Assembly (NCBI RefSeq): GCF_024756235.1
Contig: NZ_JANUGY010000020.1
Coordinates: forward strand, 1 to 50,872
DNA from: Massilia kyonggiensis
Lineage (GTDB): Bacteria > Pseudomonadota > Gammaproteobacteria > Burkholderiales > Burkholderiaceae_D
DNA: 50,872 bases
Direction of reading: 5' to 3'
This document shows positions 32,546 through 40,732 of this stretch, piece by piece. The position numbers were made by a program, and so were the translations under genes. The notes under the pieces are model-generated. The model had not been told where the DNA came from and searched no databases. It was given only the letters and a program-made list of their open reading frames with translations. Position 1 is the stretch's first letter. Each line of letters opens with the position of its first letter.

Positions 32546-33957
32546 TCCTCCAGTATCCAGGTGTCCTTGGTGCCGCCGCCCTGCGACGAGTTCACCACCA
32601 GCGATCCCTCGCGCAGCGCCACCCGGGTCAGGCCGCCCGGCACCATCGAGATGGTCTTGCCCGACAGGACGAACGGGCGCAGGTCGATGTGGCGCGGTGC
32701 GATGCCGCTTTCCACGTACGTCGGGCACGCAGACAGGGCCAGCGTCGGTTGCGCGATGTAGCCGTCCGGGCGGGCGACGAGGCGGCGCCGGAAATCCTCG
32801 ATCTCCTGCTTCGAGGCCGCCGGCCCGATCAGCATGCCGTAGCCGCCGGCGCCGTGCACCTCCTTGACGACCAGCCGGTCGAGATGGTCCAGCGTGTACG
32901 CGAGGTCTTCCGGCCGCCGGCACTGCCAGGTCGGGACGTTGTGCAGTAGCGGTTCTTCCGACAGGTAGAAGCGGATCATGTCCGGCACGTACGGGTAGAT
33001 GGACTTGTCGTCGGCGACGCCGGTGCCGATGGCGTTCGCCAGGGTGACGCGGCCGGCGCGGTACACGGAGAGCAGGCCTGGCACGCCCAGCGTGGAGTCG
33101 GCGCGGAAGGCGAGGGGATCGAGGAAATCATCGTCGAGGCGGCGGTAGATCACGTCGACCCGGCGCGGCCCGCGGATCGTGCGCATGTAGACGGCGTTCG
33201 CGTCCACGAACAGGTCCTTGCCCTCGACCAGCTCGACGCCCATCTGCTGCGCGAGGAATGCGTGCTCGAAGTACGCCGAGTTGTAGGTCCCCGGCGTCAT
33301 GACGACGACGGTGGGGTCGAGGACGCCGGCCGGCGCGACCGAGCGCAGGTTCTCCAGCAGCATGTCGGGGTAGTGCTCCACGGGTGCGACGCGGTGGCGC
33401 GCGAACAGTTCCGGGAACAGGCGCATCATCATCTTGCGGTCTTCCAGCATGTACGACACGCCGGACGGCACGCGCAGGTTGTCTTCCAGGACGTAGAACT
33501 CGCCCTCGCCGGCGCGCACGATGTCCACGCCCGCGATGTGCGCATAGATGTCGGACGCGACGCTGATGCTCTGCATCTCCGGGCGGTACTGCGCGTTCTG
33601 GTAGATCTGCTGCGCCGGGATGATGCCGGCGCGGACGATGTCCTGGCCATGGTAGATGTCGTGCACGAACATGTTCAGCGCCTTGATGCGCTGCGCGAGG
33701 CCGGCCTGCAGCTTCGCCCATTCGTGCGCCGGTATGATGCGCGGGATCGTATCGAACGGGATCAGGCGCTCGGTGCCGGCGCCGTCGCCGTAGACGGCGA
33801 ACGTGATGCCGACGCGGCGGAACGTGAGGTCCGCCTCGGCCCGTTTGCGTTCGATCCGCTCGGGCGGCTGGTGCTTGAGCCAGTCGTCGAAAGCACGATA
33901 GTGTTCACGGACGGCCCCCGCGCCGTCCGCCGTCATCTCGTTGAAAAAGTCTGTCAT
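32542..33957 (-). CDS. Circularly permuted ATP-grasp protein (DUF404/DUF407)
   Basis: 471 aa from the ATG at 33957 (MTDFFNEMTADGAG) with GGAAGGCGG upstream; an ATG at 33981 is possible. Signature stretches include NMFVHDIYHGQDIVRAG, FYVLEDNLRVPSGVSYMLEDR, VVVMTPGTYNSAYFEHAFLA and VVKEVHGAGGYGML, the last being the glycine-rich ATP loop. The C-terminus has VNSSQGGGTKDTWIL. Such enzymes are predicted to ligate amino acids into peptides. It is the first gene of the Anbu operon. Confidence 0.93.
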   Translation of the reverse strand: MTDFFNEMTADGAGAVREHYRAFDDWLKHQPPERIERKRAEADLTFRRVGITFAVYGDGAGTERLIPFDTIPRIIPAHEWAKLQAGLAQRIKALNMFVHDIYHGQDIVRAGIIPAQQIYQNAQYRPEMQSISVASDIYAHIAGVDIVRAGEGEFYVLEDNLRVPSGVSYMLEDRKMMMRLFPELFARHRVAPVEHYPDMLLENLRSVAPAGVLDPTVVVMTPGTYNSAYFEHAFLAQQMGVELVEGKDLFVDANAVYMRTIRGPRRVDVIYRRLDDDFLDPLAFRADSTLGVPGLLSVYRAGRVTLANAIGTGVADDKSIYPYVPDMIRFYLSEEPLLHNVPTWQCRRPEDLAYTLDHLDRLVVKEVHGAGGYGMLIGPAASKQEIEDFRRRLVARPDGYIAQPTLALSACPTYVESGIAPRHIDLRPFVLSGKTISMVPGGLTRVALREGSLVVNSSQGGGTKDTWILEE

Positions 33958-34056
33958 GGCCGCCTTCCGTGATGTCGACATGGAAGTCGTATCAAGAAGC
34001 GTGCCAGCCAAATACGGCCCACGCTGCCCGATTCCGGTGCAGGCGGCCCCACGGCC

Positions 34057-34084
34057 TTGACATCCCCGGCATGCGCAGTAAGAT
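34057..34084 (+). promoter_or_regulatory. Promoter of the GlxA-like regulator
   Basis: TTGACA (34057-34062) and TAAGAT (34079-34084) with a 16-bp spacer form a good sigma-70 promoter. It lies just upstream of the ATG at 34113, which supports that start over the earlier open ATGs at 33969 and 34071. Confidence 0.55.
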
Positions 34085-34112
34085 CGCACGATTCACCCAG
34101 CCGTACATACCC

Positions 34113-35102
34113 ATGATTTCTGCATTCGCCCCGCCGCTCGTCCTGTTCGTCGCCTTTCCCGGCATGGGCCTGCTCGACCTCACGGGACCGCAGTCCGTGT
34201 TCTGGTGCGCGGGCAAGCGCATGACGGAGCGGGGCCTCGCGGCGTACGAGCGGCACACGGTCAGCGTGGACGGCGGCCTCGTGGTGACCGCGGAAGGCGT
34301 CGCGCTCGACACGCTGCCCATGGCGCAGTTCGCGGGACGCGCCATCGACACGATCCTCGTGCCCGGCGCGCCCGGGATTGCCGCCGTGCTGGCGGACGTG
34401 GGCACGACGGTCGACTGGATCGCCGCCGCCGCGCCGCGCGCCCGCCGCGTGACGTCCGTGTGCACGGGGGCGTTCCTGCTCGCGCAGGGCGGCCTGCTGG
34501 ATGGGCTGCGCGTGGCGACGCACTGGAACATGGCGGACGTGCTGGAGGAGCGCTTTCCCGCACTGGACGTCGACCGCGAAGCGATCTACGTGCGCCAGGA
34601 TCCCGTGTGGACGTCGGCCGGCGTCACGGCCGGCATCGACCTCGCGCTGGCCCTCGTGGAAGAAGATTGCGGTCGCGCGCTCGCGATGGACGTCGCGAGC
34701 GAGCTGGTCGTGTTCATGAAACGTGCCGGCGGCCAGCCGCAGCACAGCGAGCTGCTGCGCGCCCAGGTGCGCGACGACGCGGCGTTCGACGCGCTGCACG
34801 GCTGGATCCTCGACCACCTGCACGACAGCGGCCTCACCGTGGAGCGCCTGGCCGCACAGGCCCACATGAGTGCCCGCAACTTTGCCCGCGTGTACAAGGA
34901 GAGGACCGGCAGCTCGCCCGGCAAGGCGCTGGAACAGTTCCGGATGGGCGCGGCCCGGCGCATGCTCGAACAGTCGGAAGCGAACCTCGCCCAGATCGCC
35001 CGCCAGTGCGGCTTCGGCGACGAAGACCGGATGTGCAGCGCGTTCCGGCGCAACCTGGGCGAGACGCCGTCGGCCTACCGCAAGCGGCTGTCCGGCGCCT
35101 GA
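34113..35102 (+). CDS. GlxA-like regulator: DJ-1/PfpI domain fused to AraC HTH
   Basis: 329 aa from the ATG at 34113 (MISAFAPPLVLFVAFPGM). The N-terminal DJ-1/PfpI domain (about 1-190) has the nucleophile-elbow segment VTSVCTGAFLLAQGGLLDG with Cys, followed by ATHWNM, as in GlxA/FtrA-type regulators. The C-terminal AraC domain (about 225-325) has LTVERLAAQAHMSARNFARVY and LAQIARQCGFGDEDRMCSAF. It is divergent from the Anbu operon and convergent with an NmrA-like gene, overlapping it by 28 bp. Its target may be that nearby reductase/CMD cluster; this is inference. Confidence 0.9.
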   Translation: MISAFAPPLVLFVAFPGMGLLDLTGPQSVFWCAGKRMTERGLAAYERHTVSVDGGLVVTAEGVALDTLPMAQFAGRAIDTILVPGAPGIAAVLADVGTTVDWIAAAAPRARRVTSVCTGAFLLAQGGLLDGLRVATHWNMADVLEERFPALDVDREAIYVRQDPVWTSAGVTAGIDLALALVEEDCGRALAMDVASELVVFMKRAGGQPQHSELLRAQVRDDAAFDALHGWILDHLHDSGLTVERLAAQAHMSARNFARVYKERTGSSPGKALEQFRMGAARRMLEQSEANLAQIARQCGFGDEDRMCSAFRRNLGETPSAYRKRLSGA

Positions 35103-35848
35103 GCCTGGAGCCAGTTGCCGATGCGGCTGGCGCCGAGACGCGCCGCACCCTGCGGCACCAGCGTGTCTTCCTGCAGCTCCGCGCCGAAGTAGCGCGCGTG
35201 GACGTCGGCGCGCACCGTGCGCGTGTCGCCCTTGACCGCGAGGTAGTCGCGCACGAGGTCGGACAGGCGGAAGCGGTCCGGCCCCGCGATCTCGACGATG
35301 CCGTTCACGGGCGCACCGAGCACGACGTCGGCCATCGCCGCCGCCACGTCGTCCGACGCGATGGGCTGGATGAACGCGGGCGACAGCGCGATCGTGTCGT
35401 CCGCGGCCGCCGACGCGGCCGCAGTTGCAACCGCGCCCAGAAATTCGAAGAACTGCGTCGAATGCACGATGGAATACGGCAGGCCGGACGCGCGGATCAG
35501 GTCTTCCTGCGCGATCTTGGCGCGGAAGTAGCCGCTGTCCGTCAGGCGCTGCGTGCCGACGACGGACAGGGCCACGTGGTGCTTCACGCCCGCCCTGCGT
35601 GCCGCGGACAGGAGATTGCGGCCCGAGGTCGTGAAGAACTCGAGGACGGCGTCGTCCGCGAACGACGGCGAATTCGCCACGTCCACGACGACGTCGCAGC
35701 CTGCCAGCGCCGCGTCCAGGCCTTCGCCCGTCAGCGTGTTCACGCCCGAGTTGGGCGATGCGGCGAGTGCCTCATGGCCGCGGGCGCGCAGCAGGGTCAC
35801 GAGCTTGCTGCCGATGAGGCCCGTGCCGCCGATGACTACGATCTTCAT
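35075..35848 (-). CDS. NmrA-like NAD(P)-binding SDR protein
   Basis: 257 aa from the ATG at 35848 (MKIVVIGGTGLIGSKLVTLL) with GGAGA upstream. GGTGLIG (residues 7-13) is the dinucleotide loop of atypical SDRs. There is no YxxxK active site, as in NmrA/YwnB-like proteins; HHVALSVVGTQR and SIVHSTQFFEFLGA are typical. Members are redox sensors or quinone-type reductases. The 3' end overlaps the convergent GlxA-like gene. It lies 13 bp after the CMD gene, so the two form an operon. Confidence 0.88.
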   Translation of the reverse strand: MKIVVIGGTGLIGSKLVTLLRARGHEALAASPNSGVNTLTGEGLDAALAGCDVVVDVANSPSFADDAVLEFFTTSGRNLLSAARRAGVKHHVALSVVGTQRLTDSGYFRAKIAQEDLIRASGLPYSIVHSTQFFEFLGAVATAAASAAADDTIALSPAFIQPIASDDVAAAMADVVLGAPVNGIVEIAGPDRFRLSDLVRDYLAVKGDTRTVRADVHARYFGAELQEDTLVPQGAARLGASRIGNWLQAQAPDSRLR

Positions 35849-35861
35849 GGAGGTCTCCTTG

Positions 35862-36341
35862 TTAGGCGAGGTTGGCGCGGTCCAGGCCGAAGTCCTTGTC
35901 GTACGAACCGGACACTGTCTGGAACGCGACGTTGATGCGGTTCCACGCATTGATCGCCATGATCTCGTACGTCAGGTCCACGAGTTCCTGCTCCGTCAGC
36001 TGGGTGCGTACGCGCTCGTAGATCTCGTCCGGCACGCCCTGGCGCGACAGCGTCGTCAGCGCTTCCGTCCACGCCAGCGCGGCCCGTTCGCGCGGGGCGA
36101 ACAGCGTCGATTCGCGCCATGCGGCCAGGTGGTGCAGGCGCAGCGGGCGCTCGCCGTGGATGGTGGCCTGCTTCACGTGCATGTCGATGCAGAAGACGCA
36201 GCCGTTGATCTGCGACGCGCGGATGGCGACGAGGTCGCGGATGCTTTCCTCGATGCTGCCGTCGTTGATCAGGGTGCCGAGTTCGACGAGTTTCTTGAAG
36301 AGGGCGGGGGACTGCTTGAGGTAGTTGATACGCTGGGTCAT
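35862..36341 (-). CDS. Carboxymuconolactone decarboxylase-family protein (AhpD-like)
   Basis: 159 aa from the ATG at 36341 (MTQRINYLKQ, AAGGAGAACG upstream). The AhpD-type redox motif is in INGCVFCIDMHVKQA: a CxxC followed by His, with Glu in ESIRDLVAIRASQ upstream. Such proteins are alkylhydroperoxidase or thiol-disulfide helpers. It precedes the NmrA-like gene by 13 bp. The pair looks like a redox-stress unit near the GlxA-like regulator. A hairpin GGTGCC/GGCACC lies at 36425-36441, upstream. Confidence 0.9.
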   Translation of the reverse strand: MTQRINYLKQSPALFKKLVELGTLINDGSIEESIRDLVAIRASQINGCVFCIDMHVKQATIHGERPLRLHHLAAWRESTLFAPRERAALAWTEALTTLSRQGVPDEIYERVRTQLTEQELVDLTYEIMAINAWNRINVAFQTVSGSYDKDFGLDRANLA

Positions 36342-36443
36342 CTCGTTCTCCTTGTTGGTTGTGGTACGAAAGGAGTGTAGGCAGCGCGCCGCGCGGCCGG
36401 TAGAGCGTCCGGCGGCCCCACCGTGGTGCCGAAAAGGCACCAA

Positions 36444-37256
36444 TCAGCGCGACAGGCGCACGCCGGCGACGACCAGCAGCAGCGCGGGCCCGAGGCGCCA
36501 CCAACTGCCCGCCGCGACGGCGCCCGTGACGGCCAGCGCGAGCGTGGAGAGCACGGGCGTCAGGTACGACAGCGACCCGATCGTCGCCGCGCGGCCCGTG
36601 CGCATGGCGCGGTCCCACAGGACGAACGAGAGACCGAGCGGCCCGATGCCGATAGCCGCCATGCCGGCCAGTTCCGTGCCGGACGGGCGGTACGGCGTTT
36701 CGAACAGCGCATGCGCGGCCAGCGCGAGGAGGCCGGCGCCCAGGCAGAAGCCGCCCGTCGCCCACGACGAATAGGCGGGCAGGCGGGCCGGCGCCAGCGA
36801 ATACACGGCCCACGTGAACGCGGCGAGCACGGCGAGCGCGTAGCCCGATAAATGCGTCACGGTGAGCGCGGATGGCGCGATGACGAGCGCCCCGCCCGCG
36901 AAGGCAATGACGCACCCGGCCAGCTGGCGCCGCCGCAGCGGCACCGCGCGTGGGGCCAGCACGACGATCAACAGCGGCCACAGGTAGTTCAGCAGGTTCG
37001 CCTCGGCGATGGGGGCGAGCCTGAACGCGGCCACGAGGCTCGCGTGGTATAGGAACAGGCTGGCGACGCCGAAACCGAGGATGGCGGCCGGCACGCGCCA
37101 TTCGCGCCACCGGTGCACGGACGCGAGGCCGCCGCAGCACAGCGCGACGCCCGTCAGCAGCAGCGGCGGCGCGTCGCCCGCCAGGCGGACCAGCGTCGCG
37201 AACAGGGCCCACAGCAGGATGGCGCCGAGCGCGCAGCCCCAAGCGGTGCGGGTCAT
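36444..37256 (-). CDS. EamA/DMT-family inner-membrane exporter
   Basis: 270 aa from the ATG at 37256. Ten hydrophobic helices in two EamA repeats can be counted, from WGCALGAILLWALFATLV through LLLVVAGVRL. EAMA features include LLNYLWPLLIVVLAP and SYLTPVLSTLAL. These carriers export amino acids or other metabolites; the substrate cannot be assigned. It overlaps the upstream LysR gene by 4 bp, an unusual same-strand coupling of regulator and exporter. Confidence 0.88.
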   Translation of the reverse strand: MTRTAWGCALGAILLWALFATLVRLAGDAPPLLLTGVALCCGGLASVHRWREWRVPAAILGFGVASLFLYHASLVAAFRLAPIAEANLLNYLWPLLIVVLAPRAVPLRRRQLAGCVIAFAGGALVIAPSALTVTHLSGYALAVLAAFTWAVYSLAPARLPAYSSWATGGFCLGAGLLALAAHALFETPYRPSGTELAGMAAIGIGPLGLSFVLWDRAMRTGRAATIGSLSYLTPVLSTLALAVTGAVAAGSWWRLGPALLLVVAGVRLSR

Positions 37257-38251
37257 GGCTGGCCTCCGCCCGCCGGGTCGGGATCGTCCAGGCCGAGGGC
37301 GCGGATCCGCTGGGTGATGTCGTCGACGAAGACCCGCACGCGCATGGGCATGTGGTGCCGGCTCAGGTAGCACAGGAAGTGGCCGCGGTCGTCCGGTGCA
37401 TATTCCGTCATGCAGGCGACGAGGCGTCCGGCGCGCAGGTGCTCGCGGATCTGGTAGCCGGCCATCTGCGCGATGCCGTCGCCGTCGAGGACGGCCTGCA
37501 GCACGAGGTCGGCGTCGTTGAAGCAGAGCCACCCTTGCGGCGTGTGCTTGCGCACTGCGCCATCCACCTTGAATTCCCAGTCGAACAGGCGGCCGGACGC
37601 GAAGCGGAAGTTCACGCAGTCGTGTCCAGCCAGTTCGTCCGGCGTGCGCGGCAGGCCGTGCTTGCGTGCATACGCGGGCGACGCGCATACGAGCATGCGC
37701 ATCGGGATGAGCTTCTTCGCGACGATCTGGCTGTCGTCCATGCGGCCGTTGCGGAAGGCGACGTCGATGCGGTCGGACGTGAAGTCGGTGGGGCGGTCGT
37801 CGAGGATCAGGTCCACCGTGATGTCCGGGTAGCGCGCATGGAAATCCTTCAGCAGCGGTGCGACGATCTTGCGCCCGAAGCCCACGGTGGAGGAGATGCG
37901 CAGGTGCCCGCGCGGGATGCCCGTGCGCAGCTCGCGCATCTCGTCGAGCGCCTGGAAGATGCGGTCGACGCCGGGCCGGCAACCGTCGAAGAAGCGCTGG
38001 CCCTCGGCCGTGAGGGCCGTGCTGCGCGTCGTGCGCAGGAACAGCCGCGTGTCGAGCTGCGTCTCCAGTTTCAGCACGCTGCGGCTGACGGCGGAGCGCC
38101 CGATGCCGAGCCGTTCGGCCGCGCGGGCGAAGCTGCCTTCGTGGACGACGGCCATGAACGCGACCACGCCCGCATACGTCGTGGCGAAACTGGACGCCAG
38201 CGCGTCGTTGCAGTTGGGGCTGGGAAGAACTGATGTGAGGCTGCGAGGCAC
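37253..38251 (-). CDS. LysR-family transcriptional regulator
   Basis: 332 aa, GTG start. The HTH lies at about 35-60 (GSFARAAERLGIGRSAVSRS), so there is an N-terminal extension of some 25 residues before it, or a later non-ATG start. The effector domain resembles CrgA/PA2206-type LysR proteins (GHLRISSTVGFGRKIVAPLL, DRIDVAFRNGRMDDSQIVAKKL). It overlaps the EamA exporter gene by 4 bp and probably regulates it and itself. It is divergent from the cupin gene, another possible target. Confidence 0.88.
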   Translation of the reverse strand: MPRSLTSVLPSPNCNDALASSFATTYAGVVAFMAVVHEGSFARAAERLGIGRSAVSRSVLKLETQLDTRLFLRTTRSTALTAEGQRFFDGCRPGVDRIFQALDEMRELRTGIPRGHLRISSTVGFGRKIVAPLLKDFHARYPDITVDLILDDRPTDFTSDRIDVAFRNGRMDDSQIVAKKLIPMRMLVCASPAYARKHGLPRTPDELAGHDCVNFRFASGRLFDWEFKVDGAVRKHTPQGWLCFNDADLVLQAVLDGDGIAQMAGYQIREHLRAGRLVACMTEYAPDDRGHFLCYLSRHHMPMRVRVFVDDITQRIRALGLDDPDPAGGGQP

Positions 38252-38451
38252 GGCTGTCCTGTCAATACGAATGTACGCCGATGGTAGTCCCGCGCCGTGG
38301 CCTCGGCAATGACAAGAATCCCGGATTTCCTGCCAGCGCCCAGGGCGCCGATTGGTGTTTTTGCGGCACCGGTTTGCGTCCCCGCGGGCGCCTGTTGCCG
38401 GGCGGGCGTCCTCTCTACACTGGCGCTTTCACGCACAACAAGGACACGATC

Positions 38452-38847
38452 ATGTTCCGCTTCATTCCCTTCGCCTTCGCCGCCTTTGCGACGCTCGCCC
38501 ACGCGGCCCCGCCCGAACCCGTCGTCACCACGCTGATGAACAAGGCGCTGTCCGACGCGCCGGGCAAGGAAGTCATGATGCTCACCGTCGACTACGCGCC
38601 CGGCGCGGCGGACCCCGTGCACCGTCACGACGCGCACGGCTTCGTCTACGTGCTCGAAGGGAGCATCGTCATGGGCGTGGAGGGCGGCAAGGAAAAGACG
38701 CTGCACGCGGGCGAGACGTTCTACGAAGGCCCGCGCGACGTGCACACGGTCGGCCGCAACGCGAGCAAGACCAAACCGGCCCGCTTTGTCGTGTTCCTGC
38801 TGAAGGACAAGGACAAGCCGGCGCTCATTCCCGTGGGCCGGCACTGA
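38452..38847 (+). CDS. Secreted cupin-domain protein
   Basis: 131 aa from the ATG at 38452 (MFRFIPFAFAAFATLAHA, AAGGAC upstream); the upstream open frame is not homologous. A signal peptide ends at AHA-AP. The single cupin barrel has both motifs: PVHRHDAHGFVYVLEG (metal-binding His pair) and GETFYEGPRDVHTVGRN (Glu and His). A metal-binding enzyme or sensor in the periplasm is likely. The 3' end overlaps the convergent kinase gene by 23 bp. Divergent from LysR. Confidence 0.85.
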   Translation: MFRFIPFAFAAFATLAHAAPPEPVVTTLMNKALSDAPGKEVMMLTVDYAPGAADPVHRHDAHGFVYVLEGSIVMGVEGGKEKTLHAGETFYEGPRDVHTVGRNASKTKPARFVVFLLKDKDKPALIPVGRH

Positions 38848-40732
38848 CGGCAGCGATCAGCTGCGCCATGTCGACGGGCTTCACGAGCCGCACGTCGAAT
38901 CCCGCGTCCAGCGCCTGGCCGCCGTCGTGCTCGATGCCCCAGCCCGTGACGGCGACGAGCCGCACGGCCGCGCCCCACGGCTGTTCCCGCACCCAGCGCG
39001 CGACCTCATGGCCGTTCGCGCCCGGCATGCCGATGTCCAGCACCATGACGTCCGGCCGGCATGTTTCGGCAAGGGCCATCGCGGAGATGCCGTCGAACGC
39101 CGCGTGGACGGTATGGCCATCCGCTTCCAGCAGCAGCGCGAGCAGGTTCGCCGCGTCGGCATTGTCGTCCGCGAGCAGCACGCGCAGGCCGCGGGTGCCG
39201 CCGTCCGCCGCCGGCGCGGCGCCCGCGACGGCGGGAGCGGATTGCGCCAGGGCGGGCAAGGTCACGCGGATGCGCGTGCCCTGGCCCGCGCCCGCGCTGG
39301 ATGCGCGCACGGTGCCGCCGTGCAGGCCGACGAGCGAGCGCACGACCGCGAGGCCGATGCCCAGGCCGGGCGTGCCGCCGTGGGCCTTCGTCTCGCCCTG
39401 CGAGAACATCTCGAACACGTCGTCCAGCCGGTGCGGCGCGATGCCGATGCCGTCGTCGGCGACCTCGATGAAGGCGTCCGCGCCCTCGCGCGCGACGCGC
39501 ACCTCGATGTGCCCCGGCGCCGGCGTGAACTTGGCGGCATTCACGAGCAGGTTGGCGACGACCTGCGTGAGGCGGACCTCGTCGCCGACGACGCTTACCG
39601 GTTCCGCCGGCAGCGACAGCCGCAGGTCATGGCCCTTGTCCGCGAAGGCGGATTGCGCGTTCTCGCAGGCGAGTTCGACGATCCGGCGCACGTCGAGCGG
39701 CGCCCGTTCGAGTTCGATGCGGTTGTGGGCGATGCGGCTCAGGTCCAGCAGCTCGTCCAGCATCTTTGCCATGTGGCCGATCTGGCGGTCGATCACGTCG
39801 GTGGCGCGGAGGCGGACGCTCTCGTTGTCCGGGGCCTGGCGCAGCAGGGCGATCGAATAGCGCGCGGCGCCCAGCGGGTTGCGCAGCTCGTGCGCGAGGA
39901 TCGCGAGGAATTCGTTCTTCTGGCGGTCGGCCTTTTCCAGCTGTTCGGTCTTGCGTTCCAGGTTCTGGCGCGTCTCGATGTCGGCGGTGACTTCGCGCGC
40001 CGTGCCGATCACCATGGACGGCTTGCCGTCCGCGCCGCGCAGCACGCGCGCGCTGGACGCGATCCAGCGCGTGACGCCGTCGGCGCCGCGGAAGCGGTAT
40101 TGCATCCGGTAGTCGCCAGTGCCGACAAAGGCGGCTTTCCACGCGTCGATCACGCGGGGGCGGTCGTCGTCGTGGATGTCGGCCAGCCACGCGTCCACGG
40201 TCGCCGGCGCATGGCCAGGCGGCTGGCCCAGCATCGGTCCGAGGTCGCTGGACGCGACGATCGTGCGGTCGCACGGATCGAACTGCCACGTCGCCATGCC
40301 GGCCGACTGCAGCGCGATCTCCAGGCGCGCCTGCGCCTGTTCGGCCCGCGCGCGCTGGGCCACGTTGTCGAGGCAGGCGCGCACCGCGTAGCCGATGCGC
40401 GGGTAATGCTTGGGCGTCTTGGTGATGTAATCGTCCAGGCCTTCCTTCATCGCCTCGACGGCGATTTCCTCGTTGCCGCTCGCCGTGAACATGATCACGG
40501 GGCGCCCGGGAAACCGGCGTTTCAGCTCGCGCAGCACCGTGATGCCGTCCGTGAAGCGCAGGCGGTAGTCCGTGATGGCGATGTCGAAGCGGCCGTCATC
40601 CAGCGCCGCGGCCAGCGTCTCCGGGCTGCCCGCTTCCTTGATCTGTACCTGCGGGAAGTGCCGCCTCAGCTCGCGCGCGACGAGCGCCCGGTCGTCCGGG
40701 CTGTCGTCGACGAGGAGGGCGGCGAAAGTCAT
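38825..40732 (-). CDS. Hybrid sensor kinase REC-PAS-HisKA-HATPase-REC
   Basis: 635 aa from the ATG at 40732 (MTFAALLVDDSPDDRALVAR); the longer open frame upstream belongs to the previous kinase region read in another frame. Domains in order: receiver 1-125 (Asp in FDIAITDYRLRFTDG), PAS about 145-255 (RMQYRFRGADGVTRWI), HisKA near 280 (LAILAHELRNPLGAARY), HATPase about 375-495 (NLLVNAAKFTPAPG and DDGIGI), and a second receiver at about 515-635 (VMVLDIGMPGANG, with Lys in VRLVKPVD). No membrane segment, so cytoplasmic. It overlaps the previous kinase by 4 bp. It likely ends a phosphorelay; no HPt or DNA-binding regulator is seen here. Confidence 0.93.
   Translation of the reverse strand: MTFAALLVDDSPDDRALVARELRRHFPQVQIKEAGSPETLAAALDDGRFDIAITDYRLRFTDGITVLRELKRRFPGRPVIMFTASGNEEIAVEAMKEGLDDYITKTPKHYPRIGYAVRACLDNVAQRARAEQAQARLEIALQSAGMATWQFDPCDRTIVASSDLGPMLGQPPGHAPATVDAWLADIHDDDRPRVIDAWKAAFVGTGDYRMQYRFRGADGVTRWIASSARVLRGADGKPSMVIGTAREVTADIETRQNLERKTEQLEKADRQKNEFLAILAHELRNPLGAARYSIALLRQAPDNESVRLRATDVIDRQIGHMAKMLDELLDLSRIAHNRIELERAPLDVRRIVELACENAQSAFADKGHDLRLSLPAEPVSVVGDEVRLTQVVANLLVNAAKFTPAPGHIEVRVAREGADAFIEVADDGIGIAPHRLDDVFEMFSQGETKAHGGTPGLGIGLAVVRSLVGLHGGTVRASSAGAGQGTRIRVTLPALAQSAPAVAGAAPAADGGTRGLRVLLADDNADAANLLALLLEADGHTVHAAFDGISAMALAETCRPDVMVLDIGMPGANGHEVARWVREQPWGAAVRLVAVTGWGIEHDGGQALDAGFDVRLVKPVDMAQLIAAVSAGPRE

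Noticed and set aside
36425..36441. GGTGCC/GGCACC hairpin between the EamA and CMD genes as a terminator
   Set aside because: No T-tract follows on either strand, so it is not called as a terminator, although a regulatory role remains possible.
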